Shown here: piece after piece, positions 9,170 through 17,950 of the stretch
How the letters are laid out: each line of letters begins with the position of its first letter
How positions within the stretch are numbered: the stretch's first letter is position 1
Assembly (NCBI RefSeq): GCF_025140835.1
Contig: NZ_CP081153.1
Location: 2,728,001-2,792,000, forward strand
DNA length: 64,000 bases
Source: Aliiroseovarius sp. M344
Lineage (GTDB): Bacteria; Pseudomonadota; Alphaproteobacteria; Rhodobacterales; Rhodobacteraceae
Direction of reading: 5' to 3'
Program-made: the position numbers and the translations under genes
The notes under the pieces: generated by a model
What the model saw: the letters and a program-made list of their open reading frames with translations, nothing else
The model's database searches: none
Told to the model about the DNA's origin: nothing

Positions 9170-9282
9170 TCCGTGTGACCTTGATCCTCGCCCTTCTTGG
9201 CCTTGCTGCCTGTGGCGCTGATGGCGAACCCATCCGCCCCGGCAGCCCCGAAGACATCGCAGAACAGAAAGCGCGCCAATAG
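9166..9282 (+). CDS. Tiny lipoprotein between argH and lysA
   Basis: A 38-residue peptide. [20 protein letters not shown] is a lipoprotein signal with lipobox LAAC (Cys16), leaving a mature peptide of about 23 residues. The ATG overlaps the argH stop by four bases, implying translational coupling, and lysA starts 25 bases on. The same arrangement with a very short lipoprotein is common in Rhodobacteraceae. No function is known; it may be an entericidin-like or LptM-type small lipoprotein, but no motif proves that. Confidence 0.75.
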   Translation: MIRVTLILALLGLAACGADGEPIRPGSPEDIAEQKARQ

Positions 9283-9307
9283 GCACGCAGACCAAAAAGG
9301 CTCGCCC

Positions 9308-10573
9308 ATGGATCATTTCCTTTACCAAAACGGCATTCTGCACGCCGAAGACGTGGCAATTCCTGAAATTGCCGCGAAAGTCGGCACGCCTTTCTATGTC
9401 TATTCCTCGGCCACACTGAAACGTCATATCGGTTTGTTCACCGAGGCACTTGGTTGGGCAGACCACCTTGTCTGCTTTGCGGTCAAATCAAATTCGAACC
9501 TCGCCGTGTTGAAACTGCTGGGCGATCTGGGGGCGGGGATGGATGTGGTGTCCGAGGGCGAATACCGCCGCGCGCTGGCCGCTGGTGTTCCGGGTGACAG
9601 GATCGTCTTTTCTGGCGTTGGAAAAACCCGCGACGAAATGCGGCTGGCCCTGACCCACGGCATCCGGCAATTCAATCTGGAAAGCGAACCCGAAATGCGG
9701 GTGCTCTCTCAGGTTGCCTCTGAAATGGGTGTGGTTGCCCCCGTGACCGTGCGGGTGAACCCGGATGTGGATGCGAAAACCCATGCCAAGATCTCGACCG
9801 GTAAATCTGAAAACAAGTTCGGCATCCCGATTGCGCGCGCCCGCGCGGTTTATGCCGAGATTGCCACCCTGCCCGGTTTGAAGGCCGTCGGCATCGACGT
9901 GCATATCGGCTCGCAACTGATCGATCTTGAGCCGTTCCGCCAAGCCTATCAAAAGGTCGCCGAATTGACCGAAGCGCTGCGCGAAGATGGCCATGACATC
10001 ACGCGGCTCGATCTGGGCGGCGGGCTTGGCATTCCTTATGAGCGGTCGAACTCTGCGCCGCCCTTGCCCATCGAGTATGGCAAGATGGTGCGCGAAACCG
10101 TTGGTCATCTTGGCTGCGAGATTGAAATCGAGCCGGGTCGGCTGGTGTCCGGCAATGCCGGGCTGATGGTCACGTCTGTCATTTACGTCAAAGAAGGCGA
10201 AGGGCAGGATTTTCTGATCATCGATGCCGCGATGAACGATCTCTTACGACCTGCCATGTATGACGCGCACCACGATATTGTGCCGGTCATCGACGCAGAA
10301 CCAGGCTTGGACAAAGCACGCTATGACATCGTGGGTCCGATCTGCGAAACCGGCGACACCTTTGCCAAAGGCCGCGATCTGGACGCGTTGCAGCCCGATG
10401 ACCTGATCGCATTCCGGTCGGCGGGGGCCTATGGCGCGGTGATGGCATCAGAATACAATTCCCGCCCGCTGATCCCCGAAGTTCTGGTGATGGGTGATCA
10501 ATTTGAAGTCATCCGGGCCCGACCCACCTATGAAGACATGCTGGGACGCGATACCATCCCTGCATGGCTGTGA
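9308..10573 (+). CDS. lysA: Diaminopimelate decarboxylase
   Basis: A 421-residue PLP enzyme of the alanine-racemase fold that converts meso-diaminopimelate to lysine. PLP Lys lies in CFAVKSNSN (about residue 60), HIGSQ is at about residue 199, the Gly-rich phosphate-binding stretch is LDLGGGLGIPY, EPGR is near residue 275 and the second-domain active-site Cys is in GPICETGD. The start MDHFLYQNG matches the family; upstream in-frame codons overlap the lipoprotein gene and are rejected. It pairs functionally with asd at 42 kb. Confidence 0.96.
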   Translation: MDHFLYQNGILHAEDVAIPEIAAKVGTPFYVYSSATLKRHIGLFTEALGWADHLVCFAVKSNSNLAVLKLLGDLGAGMDVVSEGEYRRALAAGVPGDRIVFSGVGKTRDEMRLALTHGIRQFNLESEPEMRVLSQVASEMGVVAPVTVRVNPDVDAKTHAKISTGKSENKFGIPIARARAVYAEIATLPGLKAVGIDVHIGSQLIDLEPFRQAYQKVAELTEALREDGHDITRLDLGGGLGIPYERSNSAPPLPIEYGKMVRETVGHLGCEIEIEPGRLVSGNAGLMVTSVIYVKEGEGQDFLIIDAAMNDLLRPAMYDAHHDIVPVIDAEPGLDKARYDIVGPICETGDTFAKGRDLDALQPDDLIAFRSAGAYGAVMASEYNSRPLIPEVLVMGDQFEVIRARPTYEDMLGRDTIPAWL

Positions 10574-10589
10574 ACTCAACGCGGGTCCA

Positions 10590-13169
10590 ATGACCCGCCC
10601 AACATTACCTGACGAGGTGCAATCGCACCTGAAATGGCCCTTGCGTTTGACAGGGGCGGGTATGGTTGTGGAACGGGCCTGGCAGGCGTTCTGGCCCTTG
10701 GTGTCGGTCCTTCTATCGGCGTTTGCAGTATGGAGTTTCTGGACATCCGGCCCATCCTCCTTTGCGACCGGCTTAATGGTGATTGGCGCTGCCGCAGCCC
10801 TGACCGCGCTGATTTGGGGCGCACGCAAATTCGCATGGCCCGGGCGGGCAGATCGTATCGCGCGGCTGGACGACAGCTTGCACGGCCACCCGATTGCCGC
10901 CCTTCAAGACAAGCAGGCAACTGGGCGCAACGACGCGGCCTCGCGCGATCTTTGGCACACCCATCTGCACCGTATGGCCCAGCGTTTAAAGGGAATTCGG
11001 CCGGTTTCGCCCAACCTGCGCGTTGCGTTGAATGACCCCTTTGGTTTGCGCCTGATGGCCGCCACAGCCGCGGCACTGGCCCTTGGTTTCACCCCTTGGC
11101 TCGACCGCGCAAGCGACTTGCCGGGCGGCAATGGTGCGGCCGATGCCACACCGATTGCGAGCGCCAGTTGGGAAGGATGGATCGAACCACCCGGCTATAC
11201 TGGACGCCCCAGCCTCTATCTGGCGGACCAAAGCCCGGGCCCGCTGGCGGTGCCTTCCGGCAGTCGCTTGACCTTGCGGCTCTATGGCGACCTTGAGGCC
11301 CTGTCGGTCACCTCCGATCTGTCGGACGCGCCGATCACCGGCCCGACACAGCAAAACTATGTGCAGGTTATCACCCAAGATGGCCTGCTCCGCATCGACG
11401 GCCCCGGCGCGGCCGCTTGGCAAATCAGCGCAATTGGCGACACCCCGCCGACCGTGCGTGTGGCCGGAGACCTCTCGCGCCGCTTGGCTGGCGATTTCTC
11501 GCTCTCGTTTATTGCCACGGACGACTATTCGGTCACAGCTGGGCAGGCCGAGGCATCTCTTGGTCTTGAGCGCATAGACCGTCGCCATGGGCTGAAGAAT
11601 GATCCCGAACCCCGCCCGCCACTGATCGTTGACTTGCCGCTGCCCTACCGGGGGACTCGAACCCTGATCGAAGGGGTGTTGGAAGAAAACCTAATCGAAC
11701 ACCCATGGGCAGGTCTGCCAATCACCCTGACCCTGAGGGTCGAAGATGGCGCAGGTCAAACTGGCGCGTCCGCACCGATGAACATCATTTTGCCAGCTCG
11801 TCGCTTTCTGCACCCTGTTGCCAAAGCGCTGATCGAACAGCGCCGCGATCTGATGTGGTCACGCCTAAACGGAGGTGGTGTCGCGCAGGTTCTGCGCGCC
11901 GTTCTGAACCGCCCCGATGATCTTGATCTGCCAGACGGTGTCTATTTGCGGCTGCGCGGGGCGATCCGCCGGCTGGAAGCGGGTCTTGCCTTCGCTGATC
12001 TGCCCTCTGGATTGCCGGAAGACTTGCGGGACGAGGTCGCAGCCCTGTTATGGGACGTTGCGGTTGAACTTGACGATGGCCGCCTTGCCGATGCACTTGC
12101 GCGCATGCAGCAGGCGCAGGACCGACTGGAACAGGCGATGCGCGACGGTGCCAGCGAAGAAGAACTGGCCGAACTGATGGACGATGTCCGCGAGGCGATG
12201 CGCGACTATCTGGATCAACTGGCGCAAAACCAACAACAGAATGGCCCTCAATCAGATCAGCCGCAGTCTGAAAACGGGGTCGAAATGAGTCAGGCCGACA
12301 TCGAAGACATGATGGACCGCATCGAAGAGCTGATGCGCGAAGGGCGCGAAGACGAAGCGATGCAGATGCTCGACCAGTTGCGCCAGATGATGGAAAACAT
12401 GCAGATGGCGCAGGGCGGGCAATCCAGCCAGCCCGGCGAAAATGCGCGCGAGGGTCTTCAGAACACATTGCGCGAGCAACAGGGCTTGTCAGACCAGGCG
12501 TTCCGCGACCTGCAGGAACAAGGCCAAGGCTCTCAAGCGGGCGAAGCCGAGGGCAACGAAGGCCGCGATGGCGGTCAAGGGCGCGGGCAAAGCCATAGCG
12601 GATCCGGTGGTCAAGAGGGTCAAGATGGCCAAGGTGCTGGCGCAGAGCAGAACAGCGGCGCCGGTGACGGCAACGATCTGGCTGGGCGGCAAAGCGATTT
12701 ACAACGGCAACTGGAAGCCCAGCGCCGCGACCTGCCGGGCGCAAGTGGCGAGGCGGGTCAAGCCGCGCGCGACGCGCTGGATGAGGCTGGCCGCGCCATG
12801 GGCGACGCCGCAGACGCTTTGGAACAAGGCGACCTTCCCGAAGCGTTGGGCCGTCAGGCCGATGCGATGGAAGCCTTGCGCGAAGGCATGCGTCGCTTTG
12901 ACGAGGCGATGGATCAACAACAAGCCCAGCGTGAAGGCGAACAGGGCAACAGCCCGGGCGAAGGCCGCAGATCCAGCCAGCGCGACCCACTGGGACGCAA
13001 CCCGGATGGACAGTCTGGGGCAGTTGCCACGGACAGTCCGCTTGAGGATGGGGAAGATGTGTACCGCCGCGCGCAGGAACTTATGAACGAGCTGCGTCAG
13101 CGGTCTGGCGAAAGTGAGCGCCCAGATTTGGAACGCGACTATCTGAAAAGGTTGCTGGATCAGTTCTGA
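10590..13169 (+). CDS. TIGR02302/DUF4175-type large membrane protein
   Basis: An 859-residue protein with two N-terminal membrane segments (about 29-52 and 55-77), a third around 148-166, a long probably periplasmic region of 350-400 residues, and a C-terminal third rich in Gln, Glu, Gly and Met with coiled-coil segments ('MMDRIEELMREGREDEAMQM'). This matches the TIGR02302/DUF4175 family of Alphaproteobacteria, whose function is unknown. It starts 16 bases after lysA and may be co-transcribed. The region at about 12240-13040 encodes low-complexity Q/G/E-rich repeats such as GQGSQAGEAEG. Confidence 0.8.
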   Translation: MTRPTLPDEVQSHLKWPLRLTGAGMVVERAWQAFWPLVSVLLSAFAVWSFWTSGPSSFATGLMVIGAAAALTALIWGARKFAWPGRADRIARLDDSLHGHPIAALQDKQATGRNDAASRDLWHTHLHRMAQRLKGIRPVSPNLRVALNDPFGLRLMAATAAALALGFTPWLDRASDLPGGNGAADATPIASASWEGWIEPPGYTGRPSLYLADQSPGPLAVPSGSRLTLRLYGDLEALSVTSDLSDAPITGPTQQNYVQVITQDGLLRIDGPGAAAWQISAIGDTPPTVRVAGDLSRRLAGDFSLSFIATDDYSVTAGQAEASLGLERIDRRHGLKNDPEPRPPLIVDLPLPYRGTRTLIEGVLEENLIEHPWAGLPITLTLRVEDGAGQTGASAPMNIILPARRFLHPVAKALIEQRRDLMWSRLNGGGVAQVLRAVLNRPDDLDLPDGVYLRLRGAIRRLEAGLAFADLPSGLPEDLRDEVAALLWDVAVELDDGRLADALARMQQAQDRLEQAMRDGASEEELAELMDDVREAMRDYLDQLAQNQQQNGPQSDQPQSENGVEMSQADIEDMMDRIEELMREGREDEAMQMLDQLRQMMENMQMAQGGQSSQPGENAREGLQNTLREQQGLSDQAFRDLQEQGQGSQAGEAEGNEGRDGGQGRGQSHSGSGGQEGQDGQGAGAEQNSGAGDGNDLAGRQSDLQRQLEAQRRDLPGASGEAGQAARDALDEAGRAMGDAADALEQGDLPEALGRQADAMEALREGMRRFDEAMDQQQAQREGEQGNSPGEGRRSSQRDPLGRNPDGQSGAVATDSPLEDGEDVYRRAQELMNELRQRSGESERPDLERDYLKRLLDQF

Positions 13170-13191
13170 TCGGGTCAGTTTAACGGCAGGC

Positions 13192-13788
13192 TCAATACCG
13201 CTTTCGTGCCGCCAAAGCTGCCGAAATGGTGCCTTCGTCCAGATAGTCAAGCTCGCCGCCAATTGGCACACCCTGCGCCAAGGATGAAACAGCGCACCGC
13301 CCTTCCAGTTCTTCGGCGATATAATGTGCTGTAGTCTGGCCATCGACGGTGGCGTTCAGCGCCAAGATGACCTCGGTCACATTCTCATCAGCAACGCGCT
13401 GAATAAGGCGTGGGATACCAAGATCTTCCGGGCCGACCGCATCGAGAGCTGAGAGGGTGCCACCTAACACGTGATAGCGGCCCTTGAACCGGCCCGCGCG
13501 CTCCATCGCCCACAAGTCGGCGACATCTTCGACGACGCAAATCTCGCCCACCGCGCGTTTTTCAGAAGCGCAAATATCGCAACGATCCGCGGTTGAGACA
13601 TTCCCACAGACCACGCATTCGCGCGCTGTTTCTGCCACAGCGGCCATCGCATCTGCCAACGGGGTCAGCACAAGCGCGCGCTTGCGGATCAGATACAGAA
13701 CTGCGCGCCGGGCTGACCGCGGCCCCAGACCGGGCAGCTTCGCCATCAACTCGATCAGGTTCTCGATATCTCGTGGGGCTTCTGACAT
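13192..13788 (-). CDS. recR: Recombination mediator protein RecR
   Basis: A 198-residue DNA-binding protein of the RecFOR gap-repair pathway. An N-terminal helix-hairpin-helix ([17 protein letters not shown]) is followed by a four-Cys zinc finger at Cys58, Cys61, Cys70 and Cys73, then a Toprim domain beginning [14 protein letters not shown] and ending with the C-terminal '[15 protein letters not shown]' motif. Length is normal. It is last in the dnaX-ybaB-recR cluster, a widely conserved order; ybaB ends 13 bases upstream. Confidence 0.97.
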   Translation of the reverse strand: MSEAPRDIENLIELMAKLPGLGPRSARRAVLYLIRKRALVLTPLADAMAAVAETARECVVCGNVSTADRCDICASEKRAVGEICVVEDVADLWAMERAGRFKGRYHVLGGTLSALDAVGPEDLGIPRLIQRVADENVTEVILALNATVDGQTTAHYIAEELEGRCAVSSLAQGVPIGGELDYLDEGTISAALAARKRY

Positions 13789-13801
13789 GCGCTGATCTGC
13801 C

Positions 13802-14146
13802 TTAGAACGGCAGGTTCATGTCCTTGGGCAGGCCAAGCTCTTCTGTCAGGCGCGACATTTCGCTTTCGCTGCGATCCTGCGCCTTGGCCTGCGCGTCCTT
13901 AATTGCGGCCAGAATAAGGTCCTCGACCACTTCTTTTTCGTCAGGGTTGAAGATCGAAGGATCAATATCCAGCCCCGTCAGCACGCCCTTGGCCGTGGCT
14001 GTGGCGCGCACCAAACCGGCGCCGCTTTCACCAACCACGGTCATCGTGGACAGGCTTTCCTGCAGATCCGACATTTTTGTCTGCATTTCTTGTGCGGCCT
14101 TCATCATCTTGGCCATATCGCCAAGACCACCCAGTCCTTTCAGCAT
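13802..14146 (-). CDS. YbaB/EbfC nucleoid-associated protein
   Basis: A 114-residue small DNA-binding protein. It has the family's N-terminal helix with '[20 protein letters not shown]', the central '[23 protein letters not shown]' strands and the C-terminal 'LPKDMNLPF' tail. It probably binds DNA as a tweezer-like dimer. A GGAG site stands 6 bases before the ATG. It sits between dnaX and recR on the minus strand, as in most Proteobacteria. Confidence 0.93.
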   Translation of the reverse strand: MLKGLGGLGDMAKMMKAAQEMQTKMSDLQESLSTMTVVGESGAGLVRATATAKGVLTGLDIDPSIFNPDEKEVVEDLILAAIKDAQAKAQDRSESEMSRLTEELGLPKDMNLPF

Positions 14147-14241
14147 TTTACGCTCCTCGAAATCTTTTGCGAAATCATCTGTTCGGCTCAGTCCTAGATA
14201 CGGTCAGCGCACATGGCTTACAAGGTGTCACGGGGCTTGCA

Positions 14242-16017
14242 TCACGTCTCTTCGAACGGGTCCCATTCATCCTCGACCTCTGGCAGAGCTTCGACAGCGG
14301 CCTCGCCGGCCATATCCGCTGCGGTGCGAATCTCGGTGATCTGCGCGTTCGGAAAGCTCGCGATCACGGCCTGAACCAACGGGTGCGCTGCTGCCTCTTT
14401 TTGCAACGCAAGCTTTTCGCTATCACGTATTTCGGTAATCGTCGCTGTATCGCAGCCGTTAACGAGCGTGACGCCCCAGCGCACACCGGTCCAGCCTTGC
14501 AACCGTTGCGCCAGACGCGCGGCAAGGTCGGACGGGGCCTCATCTGACGGTGTAAATTCGATCCGCCCCGGCATGTACGACGCGAGCCGCACGCCGCCCT
14601 CAACTTCGACCAGCAATTTCACATCTCGGTTGGCCCGGATCAGCTCTATCACGTCCTCAAACCGGGCATAACGCGCCAAGGCGTTTTCCGGCTCGGCTGA
14701 CACTGCCAAAGCGGTTGCCCCGCCACTCGGCACGCCACCGGAAACGGCACTGCGCGACACAGAGGTGGCGCCCGTTTGACCGCCCCCCGATGGCGCAGGG
14801 GCACCGCCTGCCGGCCCGGGCGGCGGCACCGGTTGGTCTTTCAGCTTGCGCACCAGTTCTTCGGGCGTGGGCAGATCAGCCACATGGGTTAGCCGAATAA
14901 CCGCCATCTCAGCGGCCATCATCGAATTAGGTGCGACCGAAACTTCTTCGATTGCTTTCAGCAACATTTGCCACATCCGCGACAAAACCCGCATCGGCAG
15001 CGCCTGCGCCATGGTTTGCCCGCGGTTGCGTTCGTCGGTCGAGACGGTCGGATCCTCGACAGCCTCTGGTGTAATCTTGATCACGCTCAACCAGTGCGAC
15101 ACCTCGGCCAAATCGCGTAGCACGGCCATGGGGTCAGCCCCGTCGGCATACTGCCCGCCAAGCTCGACCAGCGCACCGGCTGCATCCCCTTTCAGGATCA
15201 GATCCATCAGGTCCAGAACCCGACCCCGATCCGCCAGTCCTAACATGGCACGCACTTGGTCGGCGGTGGTTTCCCCCGCGCCGTGACTGATCGCCTGATC
15301 CAACAGGGATTGCGCATCGCGCGCCGACCCTTCGGCGGCGCGGGTGATCAAAGCCAGCGCATCCTCGGCTATCTCAGCCCCTTCTGCGTCGGCGATCCGG
15401 CGCAGCATCAGCAACATGTCTTCGGGCTCGATCCGGCGCAGATCAAACCGCTGGCAACGGCTCAGAACCGTCACCGGAACTTTGCGAATCTCGGTCGTCG
15501 CGAAAATGAATTTCACATGCTCGGGTGGTTCTTCCAGCGTCTTCAACAGCGCGTTGAACGCACTTGTCGACAGCATGTGAACTTCGTCGATTATATAGAT
15601 CTTGTACCGAGCCGATGCCGCCCGGTAATGCACGCTGTCGATAATCTCGCGGATGTCGCCAACACCGGTGCGCGACGCCGCGTCCATCTCCATCACATCG
15701 ACGTGCCGACCTTCTGCGATGGCCACGCAATGTTCGCACTTTCCACAGGGTTCCACCGTCGGCCCACCGGTGCCATCAGGCCCGATGCAGTTCATTCCCT
15801 TGGCGATAATCCGTGCAGTCGTCGTTTTGCCGACCCCACGGATGCCGGTCATAACAAAGGCCTGCGCAATCCGATCAGCTTCAAATGCGTTTTTCAGCGT
15901 GCGCACCATCGCCTCTTGCCCGATCAGATCGGCAAAGGTTTCTGGACGGTATTTGCGGGCAAGAACCTGATAGGGTTGGGCCGTTTTCGCCGTGTCGGGT
16001 GTGGTGTCGCTCATCAT
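14242..16017 (-). CDS. dnaX: DNA polymerase III subunits gamma/tau
   Basis: A 591-residue clamp-loader ATPase. Walker A is GIRGVGKTT (58-66). The zinc module uses Cys77, Cys91, Cys94 and Cys97, the Walker B is IDEVHMLS (about 143) and the SRC motif is in LSRCQRFDLRR. The C-terminal part after about residue 385 is Pro/Gly-rich and then forms the tau region. Two adjacent ATGs (16017 and 16014) are possible starts. I saw no slippery heptamer in the mid-gene region where a gamma-producing frameshift is expected; the only A-run (near 14393) is close to the C-terminus. Downstream genes are ybaB and recR. Confidence 0.96.
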   Translation of the reverse strand: MMSDTTPDTAKTAQPYQVLARKYRPETFADLIGQEAMVRTLKNAFEADRIAQAFVMTGIRGVGKTTTARIIAKGMNCIGPDGTGGPTVEPCGKCEHCVAIAEGRHVDVMEMDAASRTGVGDIREIIDSVHYRAASARYKIYIIDEVHMLSTSAFNALLKTLEEPPEHVKFIFATTEIRKVPVTVLSRCQRFDLRRIEPEDMLLMLRRIADAEGAEIAEDALALITRAAEGSARDAQSLLDQAISHGAGETTADQVRAMLGLADRGRVLDLMDLILKGDAAGALVELGGQYADGADPMAVLRDLAEVSHWLSVIKITPEAVEDPTVSTDERNRGQTMAQALPMRVLSRMWQMLLKAIEEVSVAPNSMMAAEMAVIRLTHVADLPTPEELVRKLKDQPVPPPGPAGGAPAPSGGGQTGATSVSRSAVSGGVPSGGATALAVSAEPENALARYARFEDVIELIRANRDVKLLVEVEGGVRLASYMPGRIEFTPSDEAPSDLAARLAQRLQGWTGVRWGVTLVNGCDTATITEIRDSEKLALQKEAAAHPLVQAVIASFPNAQITEIRTAADMAGEAAVEALPEVEDEWDPFEET

Positions 16018-16095
16018 CAGCCTTTATCGGGATTCGTCCGGTCAACGAAGCCTAAAGCGCGCCGGGGCGAGGGTCCACCAAAGAAGCATTGTCCG

Positions 16096-16473
16096 TCACA
16101 GCGCCCAAAGGATGCCCCCGACCGAAATGGTCGCGACGGTCATCAATACAGCCAGTGTTGTGAAGGATTTTGTCGGCATGGCTTCTGCATCATTGTCTGA
16201 AAGGCGCATCAGCGTTTTGCAGGCCTGTCGCCGCGCGGCCCAATAAATTATTATAGCCGTCAGCAGAAACAACGAGGCAACCAGCTTGGCCGCCCATGTC
16301 GGATCAAACGCCCCGAAAACGGCCTTCAGGCCAATCGCAACACCGACCGCCCCCAGCCCGGTGCCCATCCACGCCGAAAACGTGCGTTCGTTGGCCATGA
16401 TGGTTCGATCCTCGGCCCAGCGCGTTCGGGTTTCGGCTTTTTCTTCGCTGTCTTTTTCCTGGTGGCTGGCCAT
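16096..16473 (-). CDS. DUF202 (YidH-like) membrane protein
   Basis: A 125-residue protein with a charged N-terminus, the conserved DUF202 'RTIMANERTFSAWMGTGLGA' motif at about residues 23-42, and three hydrophobic segments (about 36-53, 62-80, 102-123). The family resembles YidH and the transmembrane part of yeast VTC proteins; no function is established in bacteria. It lies between dnaX and rsgA on the same strand, with gaps of about 70-80 bases on both sides. Confidence 0.85.
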   Translation of the reverse strand: MASHQEKDSEEKAETRTRWAEDRTIMANERTFSAWMGTGLGAVGVAIGLKAVFGAFDPTWAAKLVASLFLLTAIIIYWAARRQACKTLMRLSDNDAEAMPTKSFTTLAVLMTVATISVGGILWAL

Positions 16474-16545
16474 CTTTGAACCCTACCTCGTCAGTTTGCG
16501 CGGTGCGACCCGTTTTACCCGTCGCACCACGCGATGGGCACGAAC

Positions 16546-17574
16546 CTAACGACCCTTACGCTTTCCGGCACCCCTTGTGGCGCCTTTCACCATCTTCGAA
16601 AACTTCCGCTCACGCGCCCGGCTTTCGGCCACGGTTTCGGTGTTCTTGGCCTCACCGGACCGCAACTTGCGCCACCGCTCCAACCGATCAATGTCAAGCT
16701 CACCTGCTTCGATGGCGGCACGCACCGCGCACCCCGGTTCGGTGTCATGCGCGCAGTCAGAAAAACGACATTGCGTTTCCAACTCGGCCAGATCGTCAAA
16801 CACGGTGTCGATCCCCTCGCGGGTGTCCAGCAGCCGCAAGGCGCGCATTCCGGGCATGTCGATAATCCACCCGCCCTGCCGCATGGGCCGCATGCTGCGC
16901 GAGGTGGTAATATGCCGCCCTTTCGCGTCATCCTCGCGAATCCCGCCTGTGTCGGCATCGCCACCTGTCAGCCCGTTGGTCAGAGTGGTTTTCCCCACGC
17001 CCGAGGACCCAATGAAGGCCGCTGTTTGCGGCGCTTTGCACCACGCGGCCACAGCGGCCGCACCGGATGGATCACGAGCGTTTACGGTCAAGATCGTCAA
17101 CATCGGATCAAGGGTTTGCGCTTCAACCTCGTATTGACGAGGGTCGTCGCTCAGGTCGGATTTGGTCAACACAAGAACAGGGTAACAACCTGCCTCATGC
17201 GCCAACGCCAAAAACCGTTCAATCCGCGCAATGTTGAAGTCATCGTTGCACGATGTCACGATAAACAGCGTATCAACATTGGCCGCGATCAATTGGGTAT
17301 GAGCATCTGTCCCAGCCGCGCGCCGTTGCAACAACGATTTGCGATCCAGACAGTGTTGAATGCGCATCTCTGCATCAGCCAGAACCCAATCGCCAACCGC
17401 CAGTTCACCTGCGATGATCTTGGGCGAGGTCAGCATAGCCTCGCCAGCTTCGCCCAGTGCGTCCATGCGGCTGCGATGGATGTCCGTGATGCGGTATGGG
17501 GTCAGGTCGGCGGTATCGTCGTACTGCGCCCCGAAGAAAGAGGACCATCCAAGGTCCGTAAGTGTGTATGTCAT
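16546..17574 (-). CDS. rsgA: Ribosome small-subunit-dependent GTPase A
   Basis: A 342-residue circularly permuted GTPase that helps mature the 30S subunit. An N-terminal OB-fold is followed by the permuted G motifs: G4 LTKSDL (about 139-144), then G1 GSSGVGKTTL and G3 DMPGMR, and a C-terminal zinc cluster (CRFSDCAHDTEPGC). ATG at 17574 (MTYTLTDLG) is preferred; there is only a weak ribosome site, and 14 upstream in-frame codons are possible. The C-terminus is very basic, as expected for rRNA binding. Confidence 0.95.
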   Translation of the reverse strand: MTYTLTDLGWSSFFGAQYDDTADLTPYRITDIHRSRMDALGEAGEAMLTSPKIIAGELAVGDWVLADAEMRIQHCLDRKSLLQRRAAGTDAHTQLIAANVDTLFIVTSCNDDFNIARIERFLALAHEAGCYPVLVLTKSDLSDDPRQYEVEAQTLDPMLTILTVNARDPSGAAAVAAWCKAPQTAAFIGSSGVGKTTLTNGLTGGDADTGGIREDDAKGRHITTSRSMRPMRQGGWIIDMPGMRALRLLDTREGIDTVFDDLAELETQCRFSDCAHDTEPGCAVRAAIEAGELDIDRLERWRKLRSGEAKNTETVAESRARERKFSKMVKGATRGAGKRKGR

Positions 17575-17791
17575 TGGTCTGCCTGTTTCAGCATAGCTTG
17601 GCACCCCGCGCGCCAACGCGGCTTGGGGTGTGCGTGCTCAGGCAGAAAGGGGATAGACCCGCTTAGCAAGTTCCTGCCCGAAGGGTGATGACGACATTCA
17701 TGTTAGCCCTCCGATACTATGCGGGCAACGCCATCTGGCAGCCCTTGGGTTCGTGTCCCTATGGGTGATACGTCGGTTCACCTGCCGGGGC

Positions 17792-17812
17792 TTCAAATTC
17801 CGCGAATTTGAA
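17792..17812 (-). other. Perfect hairpin just downstream of the SRP RNA
   Basis: TTCAAATTC and GAATTTGAA are perfect complements separated by CGC. The hairpin lies 3 bases beyond the 3' end of the SRP RNA on the minus strand. It has no T-tract after it, so it is not a classical terminator, but it could be a processing or pausing element. Confidence 0.5.
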
Positions 17813-17815
17813 ACT

Positions 17816-17917
17816 GGGTGAGAGGCTGAACACGACCCAAGCGGGGCTCGTTGTGGCTGCTTCCTTCCGGATCTGACCAGGTTGGCGAGGCGCCTGCCCG
17901 CGCCAACCTCTCGCCCC
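17816..17917 (-). ncRNA. ffs: Signal recognition particle RNA, small bacterial (4.5S) type
   Basis: The minus strand carries the SRP domain IV core, CCTGGTCAG followed by ATCCGGAAGGAAGCAGCC, including the GGAA tetraloop and the asymmetric loop bound by Ffh. The 5' end GGGGCGAGAGG pairs with the 3' end CCTCTCACCC, giving one closed hairpin of about 102 bases, normal for Alphaproteobacteria. Upstream, TATATG (17919-17924) lies 17 bases from TTGCAT (17942-17947), a plausible promoter placing the start at the 5' end of the hairpin. Ends are estimated from the pairing. The remaining bases of the 17575-17950 gap show no further gene. Confidence 0.95.
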
Positions 17918-17950
17918 TCATATATGAGGCGAAAACCGTCGATGCAAGCC

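Noticed and set aside
11785..12990. 401-codon antisense frame within the TIGR02302-type gene
   Set aside because: It is Arg/Pro-rich shadow sequence on the opposite strand of a clear gene in GC-rich DNA, and has no ribosome site or domain.
14242..16017. A dnaX programmed frameshift site producing a shorter gamma subunit
   Set aside because: I found no slippery heptamer in the middle of the gene; the only A-run is near the C-terminus and would give no useful gamma.
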